This document shows positions 10,427-20,579 of a DNA stretch of 64,000 bases, piece after piece (within the stretch, counting starts at the first letter, position 1; every line of letters begins with the position of its first letter). The position numbers and the translations under genes are program-made. The DNA is taken from the NCBI GenBank assembly GCA_022414725.1, contig CM039462.1:60181428-60245427 (forward strand), read 5' to 3'. Origin of the DNA: Microglena sp. YARC (Eukaryota; Chlorophyta; Chlorophyceae; Chlamydomonadales; Chlamydomonadaceae). Under the pieces are notes generated by a model that was not told where the DNA came from, made no database searches, and was given only the letters and a program-made list of their open reading frames with translations.

Positions 10427-10490
10427 GTAACAATAATAGGCCAATAATAGGAGTTAGTAATTCAAATTCAAATTCAAATTCAAATGCATC
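10291..10490. repeat. (AAT)n microsatellite and (AAATTC)n
   Basis: A core of AATAATAAT at about 10,371-10,424, followed by four AATTCA hexamers at about 10,459-10,485. Confidence 0.95.
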
Positions 10491-10589
10491 TGATCACCTT
10501 TTAAATTGGGTTGGGTGGCTGTTATAAATCGAAGGGGTTAGAAAGGCTTAATGCAAGGAGGTTGTTACACCATAGCTATAGTTCAACTG

Positions 10590-11190
10590 TTTCCCTCTGC
10601 ATGTCTCCCTGCCCCCTGCCTCCCTCCCTGCCTCCCTCTGCCTCCCCTCCCTGCCTCTCTCCATGCCTGCCTGCCTCCCCCTCCCTGCCTCCCTCCCTCC
10701 CTCTGCCTGCCTGCCTGCCTGCCTCCCTCCCTCCCACCCTCTGCCTGCCTGCCTGCCTGCCTCCCTCACTCTGGTTGCCTCCCTCCCTTTCTCCGTGAAA
10801 GGGAGGGAGCCTCCTCTGGTTGCATCCCTCCCTCCCTCTGCCTCCCTCCCTCCCTCCCTCTGCCTGCCTGCCTCCCTCCCTCCCTCTGCCTGCCTCCCTC
10901 CCCTCCCTCCCTCTGCCTGCCTGCCTGCCTGCCTGCCTCCCTCCCTCTGCCTGCCTCCCTCCCTCCCTCCCTCTGCCCGCCTCCCTCCCTCTGCCTGCAC
11001 CCTCCCTCCCTCTGCCTGCATCCCTCCCTCCCTCTGCCTGCTTCCCTCCCTCCCTCTGCCTGCCTCCCTCCCTCCTTCTGCCTGTCTCCCTACCTCCCTC
11101 TGCCTGCCTCCCTCTGCCTGCCTCCCTCCCTCCCTCTGCCTGCCTCCCTCCCTCCCTCTGCCTGCCTGCCTCCCTCCCTCCCTCTTTTCC
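10590..11190. repeat. CCTCCCTCTGCCTGCCTC minisatellite
   Basis: A 600-bp array of CCTCCC, TGCCTGCC and CTCTGCC units, G-rich in gene sense. The only interruption is a GAAAGGGAGGGAGCC palindromic piece near 10,795-10,815. Confidence 0.95.
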
Positions 11191-11409
11191 CCCCAGTCGA
11201 CGACCAGTAGCTATCTAGGACGCATGGTAAGGCTGTCAGCAAGGCGGAAAGGCAGAAGGAGAAAAAAGTAGCTTGGAGTTTGTTTTCTGTATTTGGCCTG
11301 GGCACGGGCAGGGTCGGGAAATGAGAGCCCAGGCCGGCCTTGTGATTTCCTCGTCCTCCACGCTGTCAATGTAAGCGTCCTTTCCTGCTTTCTCGGGGGG
11401 GATACAGTA

Positions 11410-11995
11410 GGGGTTTGGGTTTTGGTTTTGGTTTTGGTTTGGGTTTGGATTGGTTTTGGTTTTGGTTTTGGTTTTGGTTTTGGTTTGGTTTGGGGTTGGT
11501 TTGGGTTTGGGTGTGGGTTTGGGTTTGGGATTGGGTTGGTTTGGGTTTGGTATCGGGTTTGGGTTGGGCTTGGGTTTGGGTTAGGATCTGGGTTGGGTCT
11601 TGGCTTGTTTTGGGCTTGGCTTTGAGTTTGGTTTGGTTTGGTTTGGGGTTGGGGTTGGGGTTGGGTTTAGGTTTGGTTTGGGTTTAGGTTTGGGTTTAAG
11701 TTTGGGGTCTGGTTTATGTTTGGGTTGGGTTGGGGTTTAGGTTTGGGTTTGGGTTGGGATCTGGGTTTGGGTATGGGTTGGTTCTGGTTTTGAGATTGGG
11801 TATGGGTATGGGCTTGGGTTGGTTTGGGTTTGGGTTTGGGTTTGGGTTTGGTTTGGGCTTGGGTTTGGGTTAAGATTTGGGTTTGGGTTTGGGTTTGGGT
11901 TTGGGTTTGGGTTTGGGTTTGGGTTTGGGTTTGGGTTGGTTTGGGTTTGGGTTTGGGTTTGGGTTTGGTATGGGTTTGGGTTTGGGTTTTGATTT
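11410..11995. repeat. (TTTGGG)n array
   Basis: Nearly 600 bp of GGGTTTGGGTTTGG units with occasional TTAGG and TTTTGG variants, CCCAAA in gene sense. It is related to the array at 9,876 and adjoins a partial ex8 copy. Confidence 0.9.
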
Positions 11996-12003
11996 GAGTT
12001 TGA

Positions 12004-12119
12004 CTGCGCTTGACAGCTTGATGCTCAGTAGTTCAGTCTCGCCATCCTCCACCTCCTCCTTCACCTTCTCCTTGGCACAGAAGACTAGGAAGCCTCCGTC
12101 TCTGACGATCTCGTGTTTC
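12004..12119 (-). pseudogene. Partial ex8 copy, first 116 nt
   Basis: It reads KHEIVRDGGFLVFCAK and EKVKEEVEDGETELLS as in ex8, then breaks off after KLSSAV into CCCAAA repeats. The acceptor is altered (CAAAG instead of TTCAG), and no donor is present. It is about 93-95% identical to ex8 by eye, with mostly conservative changes. It is an edge copy in the upstream intron. Because the acceptor is damaged it is probably not used. Confidence 0.75.
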
Positions 12120-12130
12120 TTTGAAGGGTT

Positions 12131-12557
12131 GTGTTTGTGTTTGTGTTTGTGTTTGTGTTTGTTTTTGTGTTTGTGTTTGTGTTTGTGTTTGAGTTTGTGT
12201 TTGTGTTTGTGTTTGTTTTTGTGTTTGTTTTTGTGTTTGTTTTTGTGTTTGTTTTTGTGTTTGTGTTTGTTTTTGTGTTTGTGTTTGTTTTTGTGTTTGT
12301 TTTTGTGTTTGTGTTTGTTTTTTGTGTTTGTTTTTTGTGTTTGTTTTTGCGTTTGTGTTTGTTTTTGTGTTTGTTTTTGTGTTTGTGTTTGTTTTTTGTG
12401 TTTGTTTTTTGTGTTTGTTTTTGTGTTTGTTTTTGTGTTTGTTTTTGTGTTTGTTTTTGTGTTTGTTTTTGTGTTTGTTTTTGTGTTTGATATTGTTTTT
12501 GTGTTTGTGTTTGTTTTTGTGTTTGCTTTTGTATTTGTTTTTGTGTTTGTGTTTGGA
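12131..12557. repeat. (TTTGTG/TTTGTT)n array
   Basis: Hexamer repeat on the plus strand, CAAACA in gene sense. Thr/Lys/Asn- and Phe/Val-rich frames of up to 246 codons are repeat translations. Confidence 0.95.
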
Positions 12558-12639
12558 TATGGATCCGTGACGCCTGACCCAACCTTCCTACAAGTCATAT
12601 ACACGAGCAAGGTCTAGCCAGTGTGTTTTATTTCAGATT

Positions 12640-13055
12640 CCTGTAGGCCAGATTGAGTAGGTACTCGGGCTACTCAAGCCTGATTTCAGTTGTTGCTCAG
12701 CCATCTAACAGTGGCACACATAGCCTTAGCGGGGGGGGGGGGGGGGGGGGGGGAGATTCATACGTCACCATGCAACGACGAAATTGAAGCGTCGTCGATG
12801 AAAACAACGTGGGTTTGGCGGTCAACAAATAACTAGGACACATTGGACGCCCTGAGATCAGTTTTTTTTGTGCAACGCGTCAAAAAGTGAACTTATTTTT
12901 GCTAGCCCAGAGCAAGACGCTACCCCCCGAACCCTGAGCGCAAAGCGTGGAGCCCGGGGTGGTTGGGGGGGAATTTCTCACTCGTTTGGCCATACTCATG
13001 TGTTGCCATGCAGCAACGGAATGGTGACGGAATGGCGTCGCGTTCTCGAAAGGAA
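12640..13055. repeat. Degenerate hairpin-ended element (Rep-B) with poly-G run
   Basis: GAGTAGGTACTCGGGCTACTC near 12,654 and GGAATGGTGACGGAATGGCG near 13,020 match the two ends of the element at 60,692-60,872 and 55,080-55,250. A run of about 25 G lies at 12,730-12,754. No protein frame. Confidence 0.5.
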
Positions 13056-13059
13056 CTTT

Positions 13060-13225
13060 GAATTGAAAATGAATAAAACATAAATTGAATTACAATTGAA
13101 ATCGTATTTACCTGAAATTGAATTGAACTGAAATTTAATTGAATTTAAATTGAGTTGAAATTGATTTGAACTGAAATTGAATTGAAATTAAATTGAATTG
13201 AATTGAATTTAATTGAAAAAATAAG
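13060..13225. repeat. AATTGAA-rich tract
   Basis: Irregular repeats of AATTGAAATTGAATTG, close to the ex7 donor. Confidence 0.85.
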
Positions 13226-13284
13226 GAAAGAATAGGGGAAATAAGGAAAACAGAGGGGAACAGAAAGAAAAAACAAAAGCTCAC

Positions 13285-13589
13285 TCCAGAGACATGGCCT
13301 TGGGGCAGTTGCGATTTCCTTGCAGCCTGATCTGCATCCTGAGACCTTGGATGTTACGAATAGATGCTGGCAGGCCTTGGGCCGTTAGTGAGGCCAGGTT
13401 GAGGCGAAAGTAGCTGGGCAGTTTGGATGTGTCCAGGGGGAGGGGGGTCGCCGCGTCCCCTGTGAAACCCTGGTTGAGGGAGCGCCCAAAGGAGCTGAGC
13501 CAGTTCTTGGGAGTGATGCCGAACTCCTTATTGTGGGCTGTGCCCAGTTGCGCCGCAAAACCGTGGCACCCTAGCGCGGTGGTGAGCGC
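13285..13589 (-). CDS. ex7, 305-nt exon, unknown protein
   Basis: The acceptor CCCATCCCAG ends at 13,590 and the donor GA|GTGAGC starts at 13,284. The frame begins in phase 0 with ALTTALGCHGFAAQLG, then TAHNKEFGITPKNWLSS, FGRSLNQGFTGDAATPL, LDTSKLPSYFRLNLASL and SIRNIQGLRMQIRLQGN, ending CPKAMSLE. Two leftover bases join ex8 as a Glu codon. If the donor were ignored, the very next codon is TGA. The segment has the balanced composition of a folded domain and is the least repetitive coding sequence in the gene, but I cannot assign it. Its 5' edge is copied in the array to its right. Confidence 0.75.
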
Positions 13590-13971
13590 CTGGGATGGGG
13601 TAGTGAGGGTACGGGGGACGTTGGGTAGATGCGGTGGGAGCAGTGGGGTACTGGGGTGGGCTGTTGGTGGTGGTGGAGGGTAGGGGGGGGGGGGGGGGGG
13701 GACGTGGGTGGGTAGGGGGTGTTTGGTGGTGGTGGGGGGGGGGGGGGGCCGGGGGGGGGGGGGGGATGGTGGGGTGGGGTGGGCTGGGCTGGGGTGGCGA
13801 GGGGGGGGGGCACATTACACAGAGGTGATCAAGACATGTCTGGTATGTGACGTGAAACCATGGCACCCTAGCGCGGTGGTGAGAGCCTGGGATGGGTTAG
13901 CGAGGGGACGGGGGACGTTGGGTAGATGCGGTGGAAGCAGTGGGGAACTGGGGTGGGCTGGTGGTGGTGGT

Positions 13972-14002
<31 letters not shown>

Positions 14003-14410
14003 ATGTGGGTGGGTAGAGGGTGTTTGGTGGTGGGGTGTGTGTGTGTGGGGTTGGGGTTGGGGTTGGGGGGGGGGGGGTTGGGGGGGGGTTGGGGGGTTGG
14101 GGGGGGGGGGGTAGTGGGGTAGGCTGGGCTGGGGGGGCAAGGGGACAGGGCACATTAGACAGAGGTGCTTAAGGCATGTATGATATGTGACGTGAAACCG
14201 TGGGACCCCAGTGCGGTGGTGAGCGCATGTGATGGGGTAGCGAGGGGACAGGGACCGTTGGGTAGATGCAGTGGGAGCAGTGGGGTACTGGGGTGGGCTG
14301 TGGTGGGGGTGGGGTGGGGGTGGATGGTGGTGGGAAGTGGGTGGGTAGTGGGTGTTTGGTGGTGGTGTGGTGGGTGGTGGGGTGGGGGTGGGGGGATGAT
14401 ACGATAGCAT
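13590..14410 (-). repeat. Array of ex7 acceptor-edge copies
   Basis: Two further copies of the ex7 acceptor and exon start (ALTTALGCHGF), near 13,890 (CCCATCCCAG intact) and 14,231 (acceptor AG lost), are separated by G-rich plus-strand sequence (C-rich in gene sense). The unit is about 300-340 bp. Poly-G runs at 13,683-13,702, 13,735-13,766, 13,976-14,001 and 14,067-14,110. Confidence 0.8.
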
Positions 14411-14439
14411 ATGATATCGTTTTGCCGTTCCCTAAACAC

Positions 14440-14560
14440 AAACAAACACACACACACACACACACACGCACTCACACACACAAACACACACACACACAAA
14501 CAAAGAAACACAAACAAAGAAACACACACAAACACACACGCACGCCTGCTGAACCAGTTG
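14440..14560. repeat. (CA)n microsatellite with a short ex6 edge copy
   Basis: ACACACACAAACA repeat, ending at 14,549 in a short copy of the ex6 3' edge, which has a GC instead of GT donor. Confidence 0.7.
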
Positions 14561-14699
14561 AAAGGCAGATCCATGGTCATGTTGGATGACGCCACAGATC
14601 AATTGCTTCCACCAACTACTTGATAATATAAATTATAATATAATTGTAAACATCATTTGAAGTTCACATGTGCACACACGCACACACACACACATTAAC

Positions 14700-14701
<2 letters not shown>

Positions 14702-14734
<33 letters not shown>
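14702..14734. repeat. Poly(A) run
   Basis: Thirty-plus A residues on the plus strand, in the ex6-ex7 intron. Confidence 0.95.
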
Positions 14735-14737
<3 letters not shown>

Positions 14738-14739
14738 GC

Positions 14740-15205
14740 AAACAAACACACACAAACACAAACAAACACACATACACATACACATACGCATTCACCCACC
14801 CACCTGCTGAACCAGTTGAAAGGCGGATCCATGGTCCACATTAGCCTGGGATATGTCCCATGGATACTTTGGGTGCAGCCAAAGATCCCACTCAAGTGAA
14901 ACCGGCCGGTAAATGTCACAAATACACACAAAACACACACACAAACAAACAAACACACACAAATACTCACACACATACAGACACACACACATCCACCCAC
15001 ACACCTGCTGAACCAGTTGAAAGGCGTATCCATGGTCCACATTAGCCTGGGATATGTCCCATGGATACTTTGGGTGCAGCCAAAGATCCCACTCAAGTGA
15101 AACCGGCCGGTAAATGTCACAAATACACACAAAACACACACACAAACAAACAAACACACACAAATACTCACACACATACAGACACACACACATCCACCCA
15201 CACAC
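14740..15205 (-). repeat. 201-bp tandem copies of the ex6 3' edge
   Basis: Two complete units and parts of a third repeat the last 123 nt of ex6 (YRPVSLEWDLWLHPK, PWDISQANVDHG, AFQLVQQ), the donor and 78 nt of CA-rich intron. 201 is a multiple of three and there is no stop, so unspliced read-through stays open to 14,792. Donors: GTGTGT in the copy near 15,005 and GTGGGT in that near 14,803. None has an acceptor in front of the exon piece, so they offer alternative donors rather than cassette exons. Confidence 0.85.
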
Positions 15206-16591
15206 CTGCTGAACCAGTTGAAAAGCGGACCCATGGTCCACATTAGCCTGGGATATGTCCCATGGTTCCTTTGGGTGGAGCCAAAGGTCCCACTCAAGTG
15301 AAACTGGCCGGTAGCCATAGCGGTTGACCCCTGTACAGCCTGGAGTTCGAATCAGAAGCGGAACACCCACTCCATCGTCGTCATCCTCATCATCCTCACC
15401 CCTGTCGTCAGCTGCATTGCCTGCTCTGCTGTTGCTGGCCTTCATGCCTCTAATGTGGGTAATGGATCCGAACGTCGGCGCGGGGGTATGGACCCAGCTC
15501 AGGCGCTCCCCGTTGGGTCCTAGCCCACAGACCCACTCCGCAGGATCCGTAGCGTCACTGCCTGCAAGGGCCGGCAGGGGGGCCGGATTAGGGGGGCCCG
15601 AAGGGGGGGCTGAAAGGGGGTCAGAGCCAAGGGGAATGCTGCCCTTTGGCTCCTCCCCACTGATACCTTTGAAACTGACCGACTTGGAGGGCTCAGGGCT
15701 CGACTTGGGGGGGGCTGGAGGGGGGGAGCTGAGGAGGCCTGGATTAGGGGGGCCTGAGGGGTTGGGTTGGGAGGGGCCTGGACTAGGAAGAGTAGGGGAG
15801 CTGCCATTACCCTGGATTGGCGTGGGTAGCTCCATACCCTCTGCCATTGGACCAGGACTACGATGCATTCCTCCATGTCCCTCGGAAGCTTGCGAAAGGG
15901 TGATTTCACGAGGGCTGGGCCCTTGCAGAGTGAGATTCTGCTGCCCTTGCATAGGAGATTCCATATCGGTAGATACAGACGCATTCTGAGTATGATTCTG
16001 CTGCCCTTGCGTAGGAGATTCCGTGTTGGTAGATACAGACGGATGCTGAGTATGATCCTCCAGTCCTTGTGTAGGGGATTTCATGTCAGTAGAATCAGAC
16101 AGATGCAGAGCATGACTGTGCTGTCCCTTGTCCCTGGGTTGTTCCATGTTGGTAGAATCAGACGGATGCTGAGTAAGATTCTGCTGCCTTTGTACAGAAG
16201 ATTCCATCCTGATAGAATCAGGCAGTTGCAGCGCATGACTATGCCGTCCTTTGTCCCTGGGTTGTCCCTTGTCCCTGGTCCAGCTGCGTCTTGTCCCTGT
16301 CCCTGGTCCCTGGTCCTGCTGCCCTTTGTCTTTAGCTCCCTGCTCAGTAGACACCAAGTCGATAGCTACAGTCGTGTGTTCCACGGGCTGCTGTGAGCAT
16401 GAACCCCCCCCACCCCCACCCCCGCCATCCCCTCCCTGGGTCAGTGGATTGCTTGGGCCAGCAATGCCGAGCCCTTGCACCGTACTAGGCACTGCGCGGG
16501 CATCAGCGTTGCTAGAGTTGGAAGATTCAGAGGACTGCAGCATAGTGGACTTCCCAGCAGCATCAGCAGCATCAGCATCAGCAGCATCATT

Positions 16592-16623
<32 letters not shown>

Positions 16624-17188
16624 CGGCATCAGCATCAGCAGCAGCAGCAGCAGCAGCATCGGAATCAGCATCAGCATCAGTATCAGCAACATCAGCATCA
16701 GCATCAGCATCAGCATCAGCAGCATCAGCATCAGCATCAGCATCAGCATCAGCATCGGCACCATCAGCATCAGCATCATCAGCATCAGCATCAGCAGGCT
16801 TGAGAGACGCCTCGCGTCGGTACGAGCCGATAAAGGATCCTCCATCCCTCTTTCTGCTCCTGTCTCTGCAATGTGATTCCGCAGGGGCGTCGTCCACCTG
16901 TTCACAACAGCCTGACCTGACCAGGCCATAGGCGCATAACACAGGCGAGTTTTCGAGGGCCCCCATCAGCAAGAGGAGCTTTTTCTCAGCCACGTTGGAG
17001 CCGAAGAGTTCGTGGAAGTAGCGTTTCGATGTTTCATCCCCCTGCTCCTCTTTCAAAATCTTCTCCCAATTCTCGTCCGCGACCAGGCTGATTGCTGCTC
17101 CCATGAAGCCCCCGTGAGCGTACGAGTGCGCTCTTCGCTCCAAGGGAACCATATCCAGCTCTGGCAGGCGGGCAGTGGCCCTGGTCGT
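15206..17188 (-). CDS. ex6, 1,983-nt exon, largely disordered
   Basis: The acceptor GCTCCACCCAG ends at 17,189 and the donor CAG|GTGTGTGG starts at 15,205; both ends are phase 0 (661 residues). Residues 1-100 look folded (TARLPELDMVPLERRAH, ISLVADENWEKILKEEQ, RYFHELFGSNVAEKKLL, MGALENSPVLCAYGLV). Residues about 129-211 are an Asp-Ala repeat encoded by a GCATCA/GCAGCA microsatellite. Residues about 306-429 hold six imperfect 21-residue repeats (63 nt) of the type STDMESPMQGQQNLT. A Pro/Ser/Gly-rich stretch follows, then an acidic patch (GEDDEDDDD), and a conserved-looking end (GYRPVSLEWDLWLHPKEP). I recognise no family. Both edges of this exon are amplified in the flanking introns. Confidence 0.75.
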
Positions 17189-18465
17189 CTGGGTGGAGCA
17201 AGCGGGTGGGTGGGGGAGGGGGAGAGTGTGGGTAGTGGGGGATGAGGTTAGTGGGGAGGTTTGGGGGTTGAGGTGGGGGGGTGAGGGTTGGTAGTGGGGA
17301 GATGAGGTTCTTGGGGCGGTTGGGGGAGTGGGGTGGGGCGGTGAGGGTGGGTAGTGGGGGGGATGAGGTTAGTGGGGCGGTTTGGAGGTTGGGGGGGGGC
17401 AGGGGGGTAGTGTGATAGCACCCATGAAGCCCCCATGTGCGTTTGAGTGTGCTCTTGCCTCCAAGGAAAACCATATCAAGCTCTGGCGGGCGGGCAGTGG
17501 CTCTGGTCACCTGGGTGGGGCGAGGGGGTGGTGGGTGATGGGGTGAGGGTGGGTGATGGGGGATGAGGTTAGTGGTGCGGTTTGGGGGTTGAGGTGGGGG
17601 CGGGGGGGTAGTGAGGGGATGAGGTTAGTGGGGCGTTTTTTTTTGGGGTGGGTGGGTGGGTGGGTGGGGGGGGTAGTGTGACAGCACCCATGAAGCCCCC
17701 ATGTGGGTACGAGTGCGCTCTTGCCTCCAAGGAAACCATATCCAGCTCTGGCAGGCGGACAGTGGCTGCGGTCGCCTGGGTGGGGCGAGCAGGTGGGTGG
17801 GGGATGGGGTGAGGGTGGGGGGTATGAGGTTAGTGTTGCGGTTTGGGGTTGAGGTGGGGGGTTGAGGTTGGGTAGTGGAAGGATGTGGTTCGTGGGGCGG
17901 TTGGGGGGTTGGGGTGGTGGGTTGAGGGTGGGGGGGGGCGGGGGGGTAGTGTGACAGCACCCATGAAGCCCCCATGTGGGTATGAGTGCGCTCTTGGCTC
18001 CAAGGGAACCACATCCAGCTCTGGCAGGGGGGCAGTGGCTCTGGTCGCCTGGGTGGGGCGAGCGAGTGAGTGGGGGTGAGGGTGAGGGTGGGTAGTGGGG
18101 GGCTGAGGTTAGTGGGGCGGATTGGAGGTTGGGGTGGGGGCGGGGGGGGTAGTGTGATAGCCCCATGAAGCCCCCATGTGCGTATGAGTGTGCTCTTGCC
18201 TCCAAGGGAACCATATCCAGCTCTGGCAGGCGGGCAGTGGCTCTGGTCGCCTGGGTGGGGCGAGGGGGTGGGTGGGGGGTGGGGAGGGGTGAGGGTGGGT
18301 AGTGGGGGGATGAGGTTAGTGGGGCGGTTTTGAGGTTGGGGTGGGGGGCATGGGGGTAGAGTGATAGCACCCATGAAGTGCATGAGTGCACTCTTGCCTC
18401 CAAGGGAACCATATCCAGCTCTGGCAGGTGGGCAGTGGCTCTGGTCGGTGAGGTGGGCAGGTAGG
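17189..18465 (-). repeat. Array of ex6 acceptor-edge copies, five units
   Basis: Units of 210-280 bp repeat the acceptor (CACCCAG), about 105 nt of exon start (ATARLPELDMVPLEARAH, SYAHGGFMG) and then a C-rich stretch in gene sense. Acceptors near 17,508, 17,777, 18,047 and 18,259 are intact; that near 18,450 is damaged. Because no donor is included, the copies act only as alternative acceptors. Proline-rich frames of more than 300 codons here are artefacts. Confidence 0.85.
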
Positions 18466-18489
18466 GTGGTGTTGGGTGGTGGTGGGGTA

Positions 18490-18520
18490 GGGGGGGGGGG
18501 GGGGGGGGGGGGGGGGGGAG
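18490..18520. repeat. Poly-G run
   Basis: About 30 G on the plus strand; such runs are sites of likely sequencing error. Confidence 0.9.
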
Positions 18521-19084
18521 TTGTGGAATTCGCCAGGCATACATGTAGAAATGCAGTGACAAAACCCCTCACTTCCCCTCCCCTTAATAACCTTCACCTC
18601 AACCAAGATATGGGGCAAGCCTGCCATGCTTTCATCCATGCCGGAGGCAGCTGTGGCATTCACCAGGCACGCATGTAGAAACGCAGTGATACAACCCCCC
18701 AACCCCTCACCTCACCTCACCTTAATAATCTTCACCTCAACCAAGATATGGGGCAGGCAGACCATGCTTTCATTCGTGCCAGAGGCAACTATGGCATGCA
18801 TGCCCTTGACAGTATGCGCAATATTTAGTCATGCATCCCCTCCCCTCTCCGTTCCCTCAACCTGTATATAGAATATTGAGCGATACAACCCCTCCCCTCC
18901 CCTCGCCCTCCCCCCCCTCTAATCCTCTCCCCTCCCCTCACCTTAACAACCTTCACCTTCACCAAGATATGGGGCAAGCCTGCTATGCTGTCATCCATGC
19001 TAGAGGCAGCCATCGCATTCACCAGGCACGCATGTAGAAATGCAGGGATACAACTCGCCAACCCCTCCCCTCACCTCAGCTCAC
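18521..19084 (-). repeat. Array of ex5 3' edge copies with donor, three units
   Basis: Three copies of the ex5 end (ASGMDDSMAGLPHILVEVKV) with 100-250-bp spacing. Donors near 18,720 and 18,943 are GTGAGG; the one near 18,588 has lost the GT. Filler is CCTCACCTCCCC on the plus strand. Confidence 0.85.
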
Positions 19085-19451
19085 CTTAATAACCTTCACC
19101 TCAACCAAGATATGGGGCAGCCCTGCCATGCTGTCATCCATACCGGAGGCAGCTATGGCATTCACCAGGCGGCTATCCTCCTCGTTCGTGTTCTTCTTGA
19201 TTCCGTGCGCCCTCTTTAGCAGACGGCTGCTAGACATGTTGTTAATAGAACCCAAGGAGGACGGCTGCGCAACGCCCTTACTGAAATAGGACGTGTATGT
19301 AAGCATCGATCGGATGCTGCTCATGCCCCCATGGTTAAATTCTGAGTGAGTTGCGGCCAGTTCCGGGATGTCATGGAGTGGGAGAGAGTGAGTCGTTGTT
19401 GTACGCTCGCTTATCTTCTTAAACATGCCATTCACTGAAGGGGACGCTCGC
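19085..19451 (-). CDS. ex5, 367-nt exon, serine-rich
   Basis: The acceptor AATGCTGCAG ends at 19,452 and the donor ATTAAG|GTGAGC starts at 19,084. The first base completes an Arg codon from ex4. The frame reads RASPSVNGMFKKISERT, THSLPLHDIPELAATHS, MSSIRSMLTYTSYFSKG, SSLGSINNMSSSRLLKR and GLPHILVEVKVIK, ending in phase 0. Many Ser/Thr next to basic residues suggest a regulatory, phosphorylated segment; this is inference. An alternative acceptor 17 nt further in (CCCCTTCAG) would not keep the phase with ex4. Confidence 0.7.
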
Positions 19452-19780
19452 CTGCAGCATTTGATGGAGTGGGAGAGAGTGAGTTGCCATTGTACGCTGG
19501 CTTGTCTTCTTATGTAGGCCAATCACTGAAGGGCACGCTGGCCTGCAATATTTGATGGAGTGAGAGAGAGTGAGTCTCCATTGTACGCTGGCTTGTCTTC
19601 TTATGTAGGCCAATCACTGAAGGGCATGCTGGCCTGCAATATTTGATGGAGTGGGAGAGAGTGAGTCGCTGTTACACGTTCGCGTGTCTTCTTAGGCAGG
19701 CCATCCACTGGAAGGGACGCTCGCTTGCAATATTTGATGGAGTGGGAGAGAGTGAGTCGCTATTTCACCCTCGTCTGCAA

Positions 19781-19781
<1 letters not shown>
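19452..19781 (-). repeat. 101-bp array of ex5 acceptor-edge copies, three units
   Basis: Each 101-bp unit holds the TTGCAG acceptor and the first part of ex5 (ASVPFSDWPT..KKTSQRTMATHSLPL type reading), ending before the central part of the exon. The acceptors near 19,544, 19,645 and 19,731 are intact. Confidence 0.8.
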
Positions 19782-19845
<64 letters not shown>

Positions 19846-19852
19846 ATGCATG
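19782..19852. repeat. (CTGT)n microsatellite
   Basis: About 17 CTGT tetramers, CAGA in gene sense, abutting the start of a Rep-A copy at 19,855. Confidence 0.95.
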
Positions 19853-19854
19853 TA

Positions 19855-20000
19855 TGTTGTTACAGTTCAGGGGTAGGCAAAATAGGCTAAAGGGACTTGC
19901 CCAACCTTGACAGGAGGGGCTAAAAAAAGCACTGATAAATTGAACCCCAAACAATCGTTTTACCAACGGGAATCCTGAGTTTGTGCTACAGTGAAAAATT
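19855..20000 (+). repeat. Rep-A, best plus-orientation copy
   Basis: It runs from TTACAGTTCAGGGGTAG through GGCTAAAGGGACTTGCCC, AACAATCGTTTTACC and GAGTTTGTGCTACAGTGA. Its start is fused to a CTGT/TGTATG microsatellite. Confidence 0.75.
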
Positions 20001-20029
20001 ACAATAAAGGAGGTCAATCATTAATTCAT

Positions 20030-20215
20030 CATTATCATTACATTGTCAGAGCATGGTGTATATTGGATGTTGTATAATTGTATGTTGCATGCTGGATATT
20101 GCATTATTGCATAATTGTATATTGTAAATTGTATAATTGCATTTTGCATATTGCATTTTGTATAATTGTATAGTGCATTTGTATATTGCAACTGCATTTT
20201 GTATATTTACGGATG
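20030..20215. repeat. AT-rich TGTATAATTGTATATTGCA repeat
   Basis: Short irregular TTGTATA and TTGCATT units; no coding content. Confidence 0.75.
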
Positions 20216-20261
20216 GGATGCTCACCTACAATTGAGATTAAAAAGCATTCACTTCACTGCA

Positions 20262-20475
20262 GAAAGTTTAGGGGGTCTTCGGCACCCTTCTCACTCACCC
20301 CTGTTACCCCTCTCACTCAAAATGCGCCCTTTCAAGCCAAGCCAACAAATTAAAGGGGTCTTCGGCACCCTTCTCTGCACCCCTTTGGCACCCCTCACCC
20401 ATAACACGCCCTTTCAAGCCAAGCCAACAAATTAAAGGGGTCGCCGGCACTCTTCTCTGCATCCCTTTTGCACAC
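20262..20475. repeat. GGGGTCTTCGGCACCC tandem repeat
   Basis: Two to three units of about 85 bp with CGCCCTTTCAAGCCAAGCC and CAACAAATTAAAGGGGTC. Related to the 118-bp array at 57.7-58.5 kb and to the repeats at 36.95-37.16 kb. Confidence 0.75.
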
Positions 20476-20579
20476 CCATTCACACACGCAATCACACACA
20501 AGCACACATACAGACACAATTACACGCACACGCATTCACACACAAGCACGCATGCACAAACACGCACACACACACATTC

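Noticed and set aside
10548..11218. Glu/Gly/Arg-rich (minus) and Pro/Leu/Cys-rich (plus) frames
   Set aside because: They cover only the CCTGCCTCCCTC minisatellite; all six frames are nearly open.
11870..12617. 246-codon frames on both strands (Lys/Thr/Asn and Leu/Cys/Phe-rich)
   Set aside because: Simple translation of TTTGTG and TTTGGG hexamers around a partial ex8 copy.
17507..18572. Proline-rich frames of 315 and 351 codons on the minus strand
   Set aside because: They run through five ex6 acceptor-edge copies and C-rich filler; no donor sites and no start support a gene.
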